Positions 14,898 to 21,228 of a stretch of DNA of 21,228 bases are shown here, piece by piece. The stretch covers positions 17,651-38,878 of the forward strand of contig HF989690.1 of the NCBI GenBank assembly GCA_000431315.1. The letters are read 5' to 3'. Under the pieces are notes generated by a model. The model saw only the letters and a list, made by a program, of their open reading frames with translations, searched no databases and was not told the origin of the DNA. Made by a program: the position numbers and the translations under genes. Numbering within the stretch: position 1 is the first letter of the stretch; each line of letters starts with the position of its first letter. The DNA is from Brachyspira sp. CAG:484 (lineage in GTDB: Bacteria > Cyanobacteriota > Vampirovibrionia > Gastranaerophilales > Gastranaerophilaceae).

Positions 14898-14926
14898 ATT
14901 GTAAGGCAAACCTAACATTTTGTCAA
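14898..14926 (-). promoter_or_regulatory. DUF2023 promoter with embedded DtxR-type operator
   Basis: Minus strand: TTGACA (14926-14921), 17-nt spacer AAATGTTAGGTTTGCCT, TACAAT (14903-14898). Compared with the dtxR-like gene's promoter, the 29-bp unit differs at two positions only, both in the operator centre. The identity outside the hexamers can hardly be chance. Confidence 0.78.
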
Positions 14927-15121
14927 GGGTATATAATAAAAAATTTATTAATATTATCTGTTACGCTGAATAATGGCGGCTCTTAGCATTAAGGCTAAAT
15001 CTTTATCATATGTCAAATGTAAACTATCAAAGCGGTTTTTCTAAAGAAAGCAGCAACAGGAAACAGAAATTTTTTTATGATAAGATAATAAAAGACACAG
15101 CCGAAACATAAGGGAAAAACA

Positions 15122-16750
15122 ATGATAACGACTAGTAAATTAACAGTAAGATTTGGATCACAGACTTTATTTGAAAATGTAAGCATAAAATTTGCACCGG
15201 GCAACTGCTACGGCGTAATAGGCGCAAACGGTGCGGGAAAAAGTACCCTTTTAAGAGTTATATCCGGAGAAATTGAACCAACGTCAGGAGAAGTTCATAT
15301 TTCAAAAGGTCAGCGTATTGCAGTTCTGAAGCAGAACCACTTTGAATTTGATGAATTCCGCGTAATTGATACGGTAATATACGGACACAAAAAGCTGTAT
15401 GATTTAATGAAAGAACGCGATGAACTTTATGCAAAACCTGATTTTAACGATGAGGACGGCATAAAGGCAGCACATCTGGAAGAAGAATTTGCCGAACTGG
15501 ACGGATGGCAGGCAGAATCTATGGCAGCCAGCCTTCTATCTGAACTCGGCATTCCTGATGAACTTCATTATGCTCAGATGAAAGACTTAGCAGGAAGTGA
15601 AAAAGTTCGTGTACTTCTAGCGCAGGCTCTTTTTGGAAATCCGGACATTCTGCTTCTGGATGAGCCGACAAACCACCTTGACCTTAATACAATTGCATGG
15701 CTGGAAGAATTTCTGATTGATTTTCCAAACCTTGTTATAGTTGTATCACACGACAGAAAATTTCTCGATAAAGTTTGTACACACATGGCTGATATTGATT
15801 ACAAAAATATCCAGCTATATACAGGAAACTACTCATTCTGGTCACAGGCAAGCCAGTTAATCCAGAAACAAAAAGAAGAACAGAATAAGAAAACAGAAGA
15901 AAAGATGGAAGAGTTAAAAGCATTTATTGCAAGGTTCAGCGCCAACGCATCAAAGGCAAAACAGGCAACTTCCAGAAAAAACATGCTGGACAAATTATCA
16001 CTTGAAGAAATAAAACCTTCCTCACGCCAGTATCCGCGTATAAGATTTAATTACCAGAGAATACCAGGTAAAGATGTTGTTCAGGTAAAAGGTTTGACAA
16101 AGTCAATTGAGGGAGAACTTTTATTTAAAAATATGAGCTTTGAAATAAATCAGGGAGAAAAAGTTGCATTTATTTCCAAAAATCCTCTTACAATATCAAC
16201 TCTTTTTGACATAATTGAAGGCAAAACTCCGCCTGATGCCGGAAGTGTTGAATGGGGAGTTACTGCAACCCACTCATATTTTCCTAAAGACAATAACTTT
16301 TATTTTGAATCAGACCTGACGATTATGCAATGGCTGGCACAGTATTCCCCTGACCAGCATGTAAATTTCCTGCGCGGCTACCTTGGCAGAATGTTATTTT
16401 CAGGTGAAGATGCCGATAAAAAGGTCAATGTCCTTTCCGGAGGTGAAAAAGTCCGCTGTATTTTAGCCAAAATGATGATTGAAGAAGCTAACGTTATGAT
16501 AATGGACGAACCGACAAACCATCTTGATTTGGAAGCGATTACCGCCCTGAATAATGCTATTATTGACTATACAGGAACAGTATTATTTACATCGCAGGAC
16601 TATCAGTTTATAGACACTGTTGCAGACAGAATTATCGAAATAGCACCGCAAGGATTTATAAATGTACGCAGCAGATATACCGATTACCTTGAAAATCCTG
16701 CAATGATTAAGAAACGGGAAGATTTGTACAAGATGGCGGTGAAGAAATAG
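15122..16750 (+). CDS. ABC-F family ATPase, YbiT-like
   Basis: 542 residues, two nucleotide-binding domains joined by a charged linker and no membrane part: an ABC-F protein, acting on the ribosome (translation factor or target protection). NBD1: Walker A GANGAGKST (34-42), signature LAGSE (156-160), Walker B ILLLDEPTNHLD (176-187), switch SHDR (209-212). NBD2: Walker A replaced by ISKNPLTIST (351-360), signature LSGGE (438-442), Walker B VMIMDEPTNHLD (458-469), switch SQDY (491-494). The lost P-loop Lys, the lost switch His and the weakened NBD1 signature all belong to one composite site, as I recall for YbiT-like proteins of Firmicutes and Bacteroidetes. AAGGG lies seven bases before the ATG. 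The 3' end overlaps the convergent PPTase gene by 44 bp. Confidence 0.92.
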   Translation: MITTSKLTVRFGSQTLFENVSIKFAPGNCYGVIGANGAGKSTLLRVISGEIEPTSGEVHISKGQRIAVLKQNHFEFDEFRVIDTVIYGHKKLYDLMKERDELYAKPDFNDEDGIKAAHLEEEFAELDGWQAESMAASLLSELGIPDELHYAQMKDLAGSEKVRVLLAQALFGNPDILLLDEPTNHLDLNTIAWLEEFLIDFPNLVIVVSHDRKFLDKVCTHMADIDYKNIQLYTGNYSFWSQASQLIQKQKEEQNKKTEEKMEELKAFIARFSANASKAKQATSRKNMLDKLSLEEIKPSSRQYPRIRFNYQRIPGKDVVQVKGLTKSIEGELLFKNMSFEINQGEKVAFISKNPLTISTLFDIIEGKTPPDAGSVEWGVTATHSYFPKDNNFYFESDLTIMQWLAQYSPDQHVNFLRGYLGRMLFSGEDADKKVNVLSGGEKVRCILAKMMIEEANVMIMDEPTNHLDLEAITALNNAIIDYTGTVLFTSQDYQFIDTVADRIIEIAPQGFINVRSRYTDYLENPAMIKKREDLYKMAVKK

Positions 16751-17231
16751 CCTCCGGGGATACAACCGTAAGCATAAATTTGTCCTGAAATCTTCGGGTA
16801 AACTTGCCACATACAGGCATTTGAAGCTTTATTCCAGCCTCAAGCTCCGTCCAGAAACTGTAAAACTCCTCCGCGGTAGTTAAACATTTATCATATCGGG
16901 CTGAAAGCAACTTAAAGTCCCGCGGCTTCATAACTTCCAAGTCAATTCCGCAAGGGTTTTTGTCAAATACCGCCATAACAACTCCGGCAGAATGCGTTAT
17001 ACTGAAATGCAGCCCGCCATGTTCAAATTCAGGCTTGGAATTATTTATAACAATAGCTGTATCTTTAATTCCGTAAAATTTTTCAGCGGCAGTTTTAACA
17101 AGAAACCGTCCCAGAGCAAATTCCACAAGCCGTTTTTCTGATTTAAAACTCCGCCCTTCCAAGTATGATTTCAAAAAATCTAAATCATGTGTATGTAGAA
17201 ATTCTTGAGAATTAATGTAAAATAGTTCCAT
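16707..17231 (-). CDS. 4'-phosphopantetheinyl transferase (Sfp-type)
   Basis: 174 residues. Transfers phosphopantetheine from CoA to a carrier-protein serine, activating acyl carrier protein or other synthases. Motifs: LGRFLVKTA (40-48), FSITHSAG (76-83), GIDLE (95-99, Mg2+ ligands Asp97/Glu99) and FYSFWTELEAGIKL (123-136), the counterpart of the W-x-x-KEA-x-x-K motif. The first Lys of that motif is Leu here. The last 14 residues are encoded antisense to the ABC-F 3' end. No Shine-Dalgarno; TATGAT lies exactly six bases before the ATG (17243-17238), consistent with a leaderless message. No carrier protein or synthase is nearby; the thioesterase at 8247 is the only other acyl-ACP gene in the window. 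Confidence 0.85.
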   Translation of the reverse strand: MELFYINSQEFLHTHDLDFLKSYLEGRSFKSEKRLVEFALGRFLVKTAAEKFYGIKDTAIVINNSKPEFEHGGLHFSITHSAGVVMAVFDKNPCGIDLEVMKPRDFKLLSARYDKCLTTAEEFYSFWTELEAGIKLQMPVCGKFTRRFQDKFMLTVVSPEAISSPPSCTNLPVS

Positions 17232-17326
17232 ATATAAATCATACTATAAATACATTACTTTGCCCGAACAATCCGGCGTTCCAAGCGCAGCAACCGTTCG
17301 GCAGGGAATACGGGGAAACAGATACC

Positions 17327-19264
17327 ATGGATTTTAAGCTGGCAAATGGAATAGAAAGAAATTTTTACAAGCAGGATTTCAGTGTAATAAATGAACTCCT
17401 CAAACGTATCAGACATGGTCTTGTTACAGGTGAAAATATAGATATAAGCGATCTTGATTTTGAAGGCATCTGGGATTACGACCAGTATCTTTCTATGACC
17501 TATATAAGTCTTTTCCAGAGCGGGCTTGCTCCAATACGCTTCGGCAACCGTAAAAAAAATCTCATGATGACTATTAACAGAAATATTGAAGTCCTCAGAA
17601 AAAATAAATTCTTTGAAAAATTCAACGTTGCTGATGAAAATAAATGCCGCATCCTGATTGAATACGTAATCGAACGCCAGCCTGTAACTTTAGAACAGCT
17701 CCAGCAGGAAAAATTTGACAAATACAGGTTTGAAATCGGTATTAACGGACTTGAACTGAAAAATACAAAAGAAAAAATGTCATATTATTACATGCCGACC
17801 GATGCAACAATCAACAGCCATATGGGGCTTCAGGCAGCGCTTAGGCTTGCAGTAAGCCGGACACCTATAAGACAACTTTCCGATAAAATTCCCGAGCGCA
17901 TGAAAATATTTAAAACATGCGGGGAATACGAAATTTTTAAACTCAGAAGCAGAGCCTTCGTAACCTATAAAGATGAATGTGTGCCGCTCTACCGCGGAAA
18001 TATTCTCTATGACAGTTTCAGCTATGAAACTCTTCTTGAACAGTTTATAAAATCATCAGACTGGCTGATAGAAAATATGCTTGATGACGGAAGATTTATG
18101 TATTACTACGACTGCTCTCAGGACAACAATAAAGATCACGAACACCCTAACAGACCTCTTGATAATCTTTATTATAATGATTTAAGACACTGCGGCGGTG
18201 CAATAACACTGGTTAGAGCCTATACACAGACAGGCGATACAAAATATCTGGAAGCTGCAAAGCGTGCAATTGACTTCACTGTTTCAATCTCACGCGAACA
18301 TACATACCATAAGAAAAAAGCAATGTACGTTCATTATAATAACAAAGGCAAACTCGGAGGAACAGGACTTGCATTGATTATGATGATGCAGTACAGAATT
18401 GCATCAGGTGACAAATCATACGATAAATATATAAAAGGTTACGCAAGACATATTATGAGCCGTATGACACAGGAAGGAGAACTCCTTGGATATTATATCC
18501 ATCCGGCTTATAATGACGGAAACCCTTTGACAAAATTAACCGATGAGGAAAGAAAAGAAACTTTCTCATTCTACTATCCGGGTGAAGCACTTCTGGGGCT
18601 GGCACTGTTTGCAAATCACTTCCTAAAACCTTCAGAAAAGTCATCGGGTAAAAACAAGGGAAAAGCTAATGATGCAGACAAAGAACTGGTAGAAGAAGTG
18701 CGTAGTATGGCAAAAACTGCACTTGACTGGATTGTAAATGAACGCCCGAAGTTTTATAAAGACTTATTTACAGCACTTCCTTCCGATGCCTGGCTGATGC
18801 AGGCGATAGAAGAGTGGGCTGAGGATAAAGAATTTCAAAAACCTGACTGGCTGAACTTTGTCTACACTGATGCAAGAGCAATGATGGAAAGGTGCTACAA
18901 AAAAAATGATAGTCCTTATATAGATTATGAAGGGGGATATTACTACAACTACGGCGATCATTTTTATCCTGACGGAGCGCGTTCAGAAGGTTTAATCGCA
19001 GCTTACTACCTTGCTAAAAAACAAGGCGAAGAAGAGCTTGCCGCTGAAATTCTTGATACAGCTAAAAAGGCTGCAAAGTGCCAGTTTCAGCTATTTAATG
19101 ATGAAAAATCCGGTTTCTCTCATAGAAATCCCGCAAAGTCCGCTCATGGAATAAGATTTAAAGCCACACGCCAGTGGGTAAGGGTGGATTCTGTCCAGCA
19201 TGTTGCCTGCTTTTTTATACGGCTTTATTGGTCTGAGAATCCCGTTGGTAGCGGAACTTTGTAA
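17327..19264 (+). CDS. Predicted six-hairpin (alpha/alpha)6-type protein with N-terminal AMMECR1-like segment
   Basis: 645 residues, no signal peptide. The middle and C-terminal parts show repeated helical hairpins typical of six-hairpin glycosidase/epimerase folds: WLIENMLDDGRFMYYYDC, NDLRHCGGAITLVRAY, TGDTKYLEAAKRAIDFTV, GGTGLALIMMMQY, YYPGEALLGLALFA, DGARSEGLIAAYYLA. The segment about 135-160 (IGINGLELKNTKEKMSYYYM then PTDA) recalls AMMECR1. A charged linker (about 439-455) divides the repeat region. Specific activity cannot be assigned: candidates are carbohydrate-active enzymes or uronyl epimerase-like proteins. GGGGAAAC lies about ten bases before the ATG. Its last 50 bp overlap the convergent 395-aa gene. 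Confidence 0.7.
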   Translation: MDFKLANGIERNFYKQDFSVINELLKRIRHGLVTGENIDISDLDFEGIWDYDQYLSMTYISLFQSGLAPIRFGNRKKNLMMTINRNIEVLRKNKFFEKFNVADENKCRILIEYVIERQPVTLEQLQQEKFDKYRFEIGINGLELKNTKEKMSYYYMPTDATINSHMGLQAALRLAVSRTPIRQLSDKIPERMKIFKTCGEYEIFKLRSRAFVTYKDECVPLYRGNILYDSFSYETLLEQFIKSSDWLIENMLDDGRFMYYYDCSQDNNKDHEHPNRPLDNLYYNDLRHCGGAITLVRAYTQTGDTKYLEAAKRAIDFTVSISREHTYHKKKAMYVHYNNKGKLGGTGLALIMMMQYRIASGDKSYDKYIKGYARHIMSRMTQEGELLGYYIHPAYNDGNPLTKLTDEERKETFSFYYPGEALLGLALFANHFLKPSEKSSGKNKGKANDADKELVEEVRSMAKTALDWIVNERPKFYKDLFTALPSDAWLMQAIEEWAEDKEFQKPDWLNFVYTDARAMMERCYKKNDSPYIDYEGGYYYNYGDHFYPDGARSEGLIAAYYLAKKQGEEELAAEILDTAKKAAKCQFQLFNDEKSGFSHRNPAKSAHGIRFKATRQWVRVDSVQHVACFFIRLYWSENPVGSGTL

Positions 19265-20402
19265 ACAGATTTGAAATTCCTGCAACAAAAAATCCCATAA
19301 CTCCGATACTGAAAAGATAAGGCACGCCGGAGATTAAAACCTTCTGCTTAGCAAGCTTTTTAAACTCTGCTTCAACTTTTGTACCGTTCTTTTTCGCAAG
19401 ATTTTTTGCAAGTTCTTCTAATTTATCAAAATTTGGGGTATTAAGATTTTTGTCAATAGTTTCTTTACATTTGCCCATCTTTTGAAGCATTTTTTTAAAT
19501 CCTTTTTCAAAAAGCTCGCTTCCTGTGATTATGTAAAATCCGACAAGCGGATAGCGGAACAGTGTTTCAAGGAAGTTTTGTTTTCCTCTGTCTTTTGATG
19601 CGCCAAAGTAGCCGGCACCTCCTATGAAAACGCAGGAGGTGAGTTGTCCTTTACTTAAGACAAGTTTGCCGTTTTGTGATGCGAAGTCTATGCTTGCATA
19701 TTTGTTAAAGAATTTTTCGGCATTTTTATTTTTGCTGAAGAGTTTTGACCCTGGAGCAAGAATAAATTCTGAAATATTCTGCAAAGTTTTTGAGTTTTGC
19801 CCTCTTTTAGCAATCAAAGCACCGAGCCCCAGACATCCGACAAAAACAGCACCGGCTCTTTTAATATTTTTATAAGCACTTTTTTCAACCTTTTTCTGTT
19901 TAGCTTTGTCTTCCGGAGATTTGTCCAGAGCTGCGATTGTATTAAAGTCGCCTTTTTTAAATACTTTCAATGTAAAAAGGTTTTTAAAATAATTAAGTGT
20001 AAATTCTGTTAACGGAATAAGCATTGCAGTAAGCGCAATTGCAGCTTTTACAGGAAGAACTTTTTTTGCCGCAGGATTTTTCATCTGCATAAGCTTTTTA
20101 GCACTCATTGAAACCATTTCTTTTTCAGCCTTGTTAAGATTTTTAGAAAACGCTTTTCTTGCAATCTTTTCACCAATTAGAGCCGGAGCAAAATAAACAA
20201 GAGCACTCTCAGAAAGTTCCAGAACAGCATTTTCCGCCAAATCAGCCTTGCTGCGTGCGAAAGTTGCCTTCGGAACAAGACATGTTCCTGTATCCTGAAT
20301 AAACCGCGATGTAGAAAGACCTGAAGCCTGTTCCTGTGAATTAACAAAACGTGCAGCTGCTTTGAGGGGGTTGGATAATGTATTTATTAAATTGATTTGC
20401 AT
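19215..20402 (-). CDS. Unknown 395-aa membrane protein without tryptophan, behind a Trp-type attenuator
   Basis: Family not recognised. Hydrophobic segments at about 117-138 (AIALTAMLIPLTEFTLNY), 183-198, 253-268, 279-297 (LFRYPLVGFYIITGSEL) and 356-380 (YLFSIGVMGFFVAGISNLF); the remainder is very Lys-rich. There is no tryptophan in 395 residues, as expected of a protein needed during Trp starvation. The upstream leader carries a promoter, a leader peptide with tandem Trp codons, competing hairpins and a terminator. This suggests a role in Trp supply such as uptake, but nothing in the protein itself proves it. The start ATG lies in one arm of a GCATAAAATTTT inverted repeat; AAAGG is 13 bases upstream, rather far. 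The 3' end overlaps the convergent 645-aa gene by 50 bp. Confidence 0.8.
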   Translation of the reverse strand: MQINLINTLSNPLKAAARFVNSQEQASGLSTSRFIQDTGTCLVPKATFARSKADLAENAVLELSESALVYFAPALIGEKIARKAFSKNLNKAEKEMVSMSAKKLMQMKNPAAKKVLPVKAAIALTAMLIPLTEFTLNYFKNLFTLKVFKKGDFNTIAALDKSPEDKAKQKKVEKSAYKNIKRAGAVFVGCLGLGALIAKRGQNSKTLQNISEFILAPGSKLFSKNKNAEKFFNKYASIDFASQNGKLVLSKGQLTSCVFIGGAGYFGASKDRGKQNFLETLFRYPLVGFYIITGSELFEKGFKKMLQKMGKCKETIDKNLNTPNFDKLEELAKNLAKKNGTKVEAEFKKLAKQKVLISGVPYLFSIGVMGFFVAGISNLFTKFRYQRDSQTNKAV

Positions 20403-20430
20403 AAAATTTTAAAAACCTTTCTAAAAAACT

Positions 20431-20461
20431 AAAAAACCTGTACATAATTTATAGTACAGGT
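20431..20461 (-). terminator. Attenuator terminator hairpin (segments 3:4)
   Basis: Minus strand ACCTGTAC (20461-20454), 10-nt loop, GTACAGGT (20443-20436), then T to 20431 (six T counting the last stem base), followed by AG and a second T6. An A-rich stretch before the stem can pair with the U tract. It lies inside the 5' leader, about 30 nt before the start of the 395-aa gene, not after a gene. Confidence 0.75.
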
Positions 20462-20509
20462 CTTTCATAAAAAATTTTATGCGTTATACACCTGTACTTT
20501 CTACAGGCG
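20436..20509 (-). promoter_or_regulatory. Putative tryptophan attenuator: mutually exclusive hairpins
   Basis: Minus strand, in order: segment 1 CGCCTGTA (20509-20502), segment 2 GTACAGGT (20497-20490), segment 3 ACCTGTAC (20461-20454), segment 4 GTACAGGT (20443-20436). Segments 2 and 4 are the same 8-mer and both are exact complements of segment 3. Pairing 1:2 (8 bp, one G-U) leaves 3:4 as terminator; pairing 2:3 (9 bp including A20498-U20453) prevents it. The leader peptide's stop codon is in segment 1 and its Trp codons lie just before, so a ribosome stalled for lack of Trp-tRNA would cover segment 1 and favour 2:3, allowing read-through. This is the classical trp logic; regulation here is inferred. 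Confidence 0.7.
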
Positions 20510-20548
20510 CCACCAATTTCTATTTAAATTAGATAAGTTCTTTCTCAT
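20501..20548 (-). CDS. Trp-rich leader peptide MRKNLSNLNRNWWRL
   Basis: 15 codons plus TAG. The tandem TGG TGG codons are at 20515-20510; the ending NWWRL resembles the WWR of E. coli TrpL (GWWRTS). No Shine-Dalgarno; the ATG begins exactly six bases after the -10, so it is probably translated from a leaderless transcript. The stop codon lies in segment 1 of the attenuator. Very short, so coding is supported by arrangement rather than by length. Confidence 0.65.
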   Translation of the reverse strand: MRKNLSNLNRNWWRL

Positions 20549-20554
20549 ACAGTT

Positions 20555-20583
20555 ACTATAACGATAACAAAAAAATTTGTCAA
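20555..20583 (-). promoter_or_regulatory. Promoter of the Trp leader and 395-aa membrane protein
   Basis: Minus strand TTGACA (20583-20578), exactly 17 bases, TATAGT (20560-20555). It starts seven bases after the stop codon of the prepilin gene and gives an approximately 146-nt leader to the 395-aa gene. Confidence 0.75.
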
Positions 20584-20589
20584 GTAATG

Positions 20590-21228
20590 CTACTTGCAGC
20601 TGCTTCTTCCATCCCAGCTCAAATCATCAGGACAACGGAGATAATCCATATTTTCATTAAAAATTATCCAGGCCGTACGCCCATGACCGGTACTATGTGT
20701 AAAGGAATACGTTGTTTCATCCTGTGTACCAGACGGAATAATCCCATTTTTAGTAAGATAGAAACCAAAGAGATCTCTCCCCAGTGTATTTGGTGCATTT
20801 TTACCATTGACATCGATAAATATCCAGCCGCAAATGTTAGTTAAATATTTCCCCGTTCCTCGTGCTTCTGTGCAATCTCCACTGTTTACAAGTATAATAA
20901 TACCGCTTCCATCTATCATGGAAAGAGATGAGACTTTACTATCAAGTTCTGTTGCCACTGAGCCGTTTGCATAATAATAATGGTCAGCCAAACCGCACTC
21001 AGACTTTTTTAGACCTTTATCACATATTTTTATATTTTTAACCTGAGAGAATAACTTATTTTTCAAAATCTGTGCATTGGATGCCTCATAATCCATATCA
21101 TCGTCTTCTTCTGCACCAGCATCTCTGTTTCCAAAGCCCCACAAATCCGGAGTACCATTATCCTCGACTGCATATAAATATGCTTGAGATAATATGCTGT
21201 ACATCTTTTTTAATTTCGTTATTGTTAC
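20590..21228 (-). CDS. Type IV prepilin-like protein, 5' end beyond the window
   Basis: The frame is open to the window edge: codons before Met 21204 read VTITKLKK, followed by MYSILSQAYLYAVEDNG, so the ATG at 21204 is internal. In related prepilins the GFTLAE-type cleavage site and hydrophobic helix lie immediately upstream, here missing. The visible 212 residues form the C-terminal globular domain: an acidic insert (DAGAEEDDDMDYE), the block CGWIFIDVNGKNAPNTLGRDLFGFYL with a D-x-N-G turn, and cysteine pairs (ICDKGLKKSEC; CPDDLSWDGRSSC) likely forming disulfides. This suggests an extracytoplasmic pilus or pseudopilus subunit. The stop is directly followed by the promoter of the Trp-type leader; no terminator is evident between them. 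Confidence 0.8.
   Translation of the reverse strand, partial: VTITKLKKMYSILSQAYLYAVEDNGTPDLWGFGNRDAGAEEDDDMDYEASNAQILKNKLFSQVKNIKICDKGLKKSECGLADHYYYANGSVATELDSKVSSLSMIDGSGIIILVNSGDCTEARGTGKYLTNICGWIFIDVNGKNAPNTLGRDLFGFYLTKNGIIPSGTQDETTYSFTHSTGHGRTAWIIFNENMDYLRCPDDLSWDGRSSCK

Overview
The window looks like chromosomal DNA from an AT-rich, gut-type, non-photosynthetic cyanobacterial relative (Candidatus Gastranaerophilales / Vampirovibrionia). The assignment is an inference. It rests on a prepilin of the style common there, several lineage-type proteins with an N-terminal linker ending in Phe-x-Gly before the folded domain, a MEP-pathway-type Dxs-like enzyme, and membrane proteins that match no widespread family.

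Layout. 26-2951: replicative helicase dnaB (-), an MgtE_N-like helical-repeat protein (+) and a CinA-C/PncC NMN amidohydrolase (-). 3017-3168: tRNA-Ile(GAT) with its own promoter and terminator. 3170-5472: a gene-poor accessory stretch holding a toxin-like gene that one in-frame TGA splits into two ORFs, a small membrane protein and a decayed gene remnant. 5473-8013: a divergent Dxs-like TPP enzyme and a methyltransferase. 8078-8205: an orphan short transcription unit (perfect -10, strong terminator). 8247-9484: acyl-ACP thioesterase and a GNAT acetyltransferase, translationally coupled. 9538-12279: a lineage-type unknown protein, a 33-residue small ORF and a membrane-anchored amidohydrolase. 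12276-14926: a metal-dependent (DtxR/MntR-type) repressor, a His-rich membrane protein, a divergent XRE regulator/small-protein pair and a DUF2023 gene. 15122-17231: a YbiT-like ABC-F ATPase and a phosphopantetheinyl transferase. 17327-20402: a 645-aa six-hairpin-type protein and a 395-aa membrane protein. 20590-21228: a prepilin that runs off the window.

Two regulatory systems stand out. (1) Upstream of the 395-aa membrane protein is what reads as a complete tryptophan attenuator: TTGACA-N17-TATAGT, a 15-residue leader peptide ending NWWRL with tandem Trp codons, its stop codon inside segment 1, two identical GTACAGGT segments competing for one ACCTGTAC, and a terminator hairpin with U6. The controlled protein contains no tryptophan. 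(2) The DtxR-type gene and the DUF2023 gene, 2.6 kb apart on opposite strands, have almost identical promoters (TTGACA-N17-TACAAT). In both, the 17-nt spacer is itself a DtxR-type operator, TGTTAGG-N4-CCTTACA, and a third near-palindromic box overlaps the DUF2023 leader. This is a local metal-responsive, probably iron-responsive, regulon.

A further theme is leaderless initiation. Several genes without a usable Shine-Dalgarno have a -10 exactly 6 nt before the ATG, three of them with a good -35 at 17 nt.
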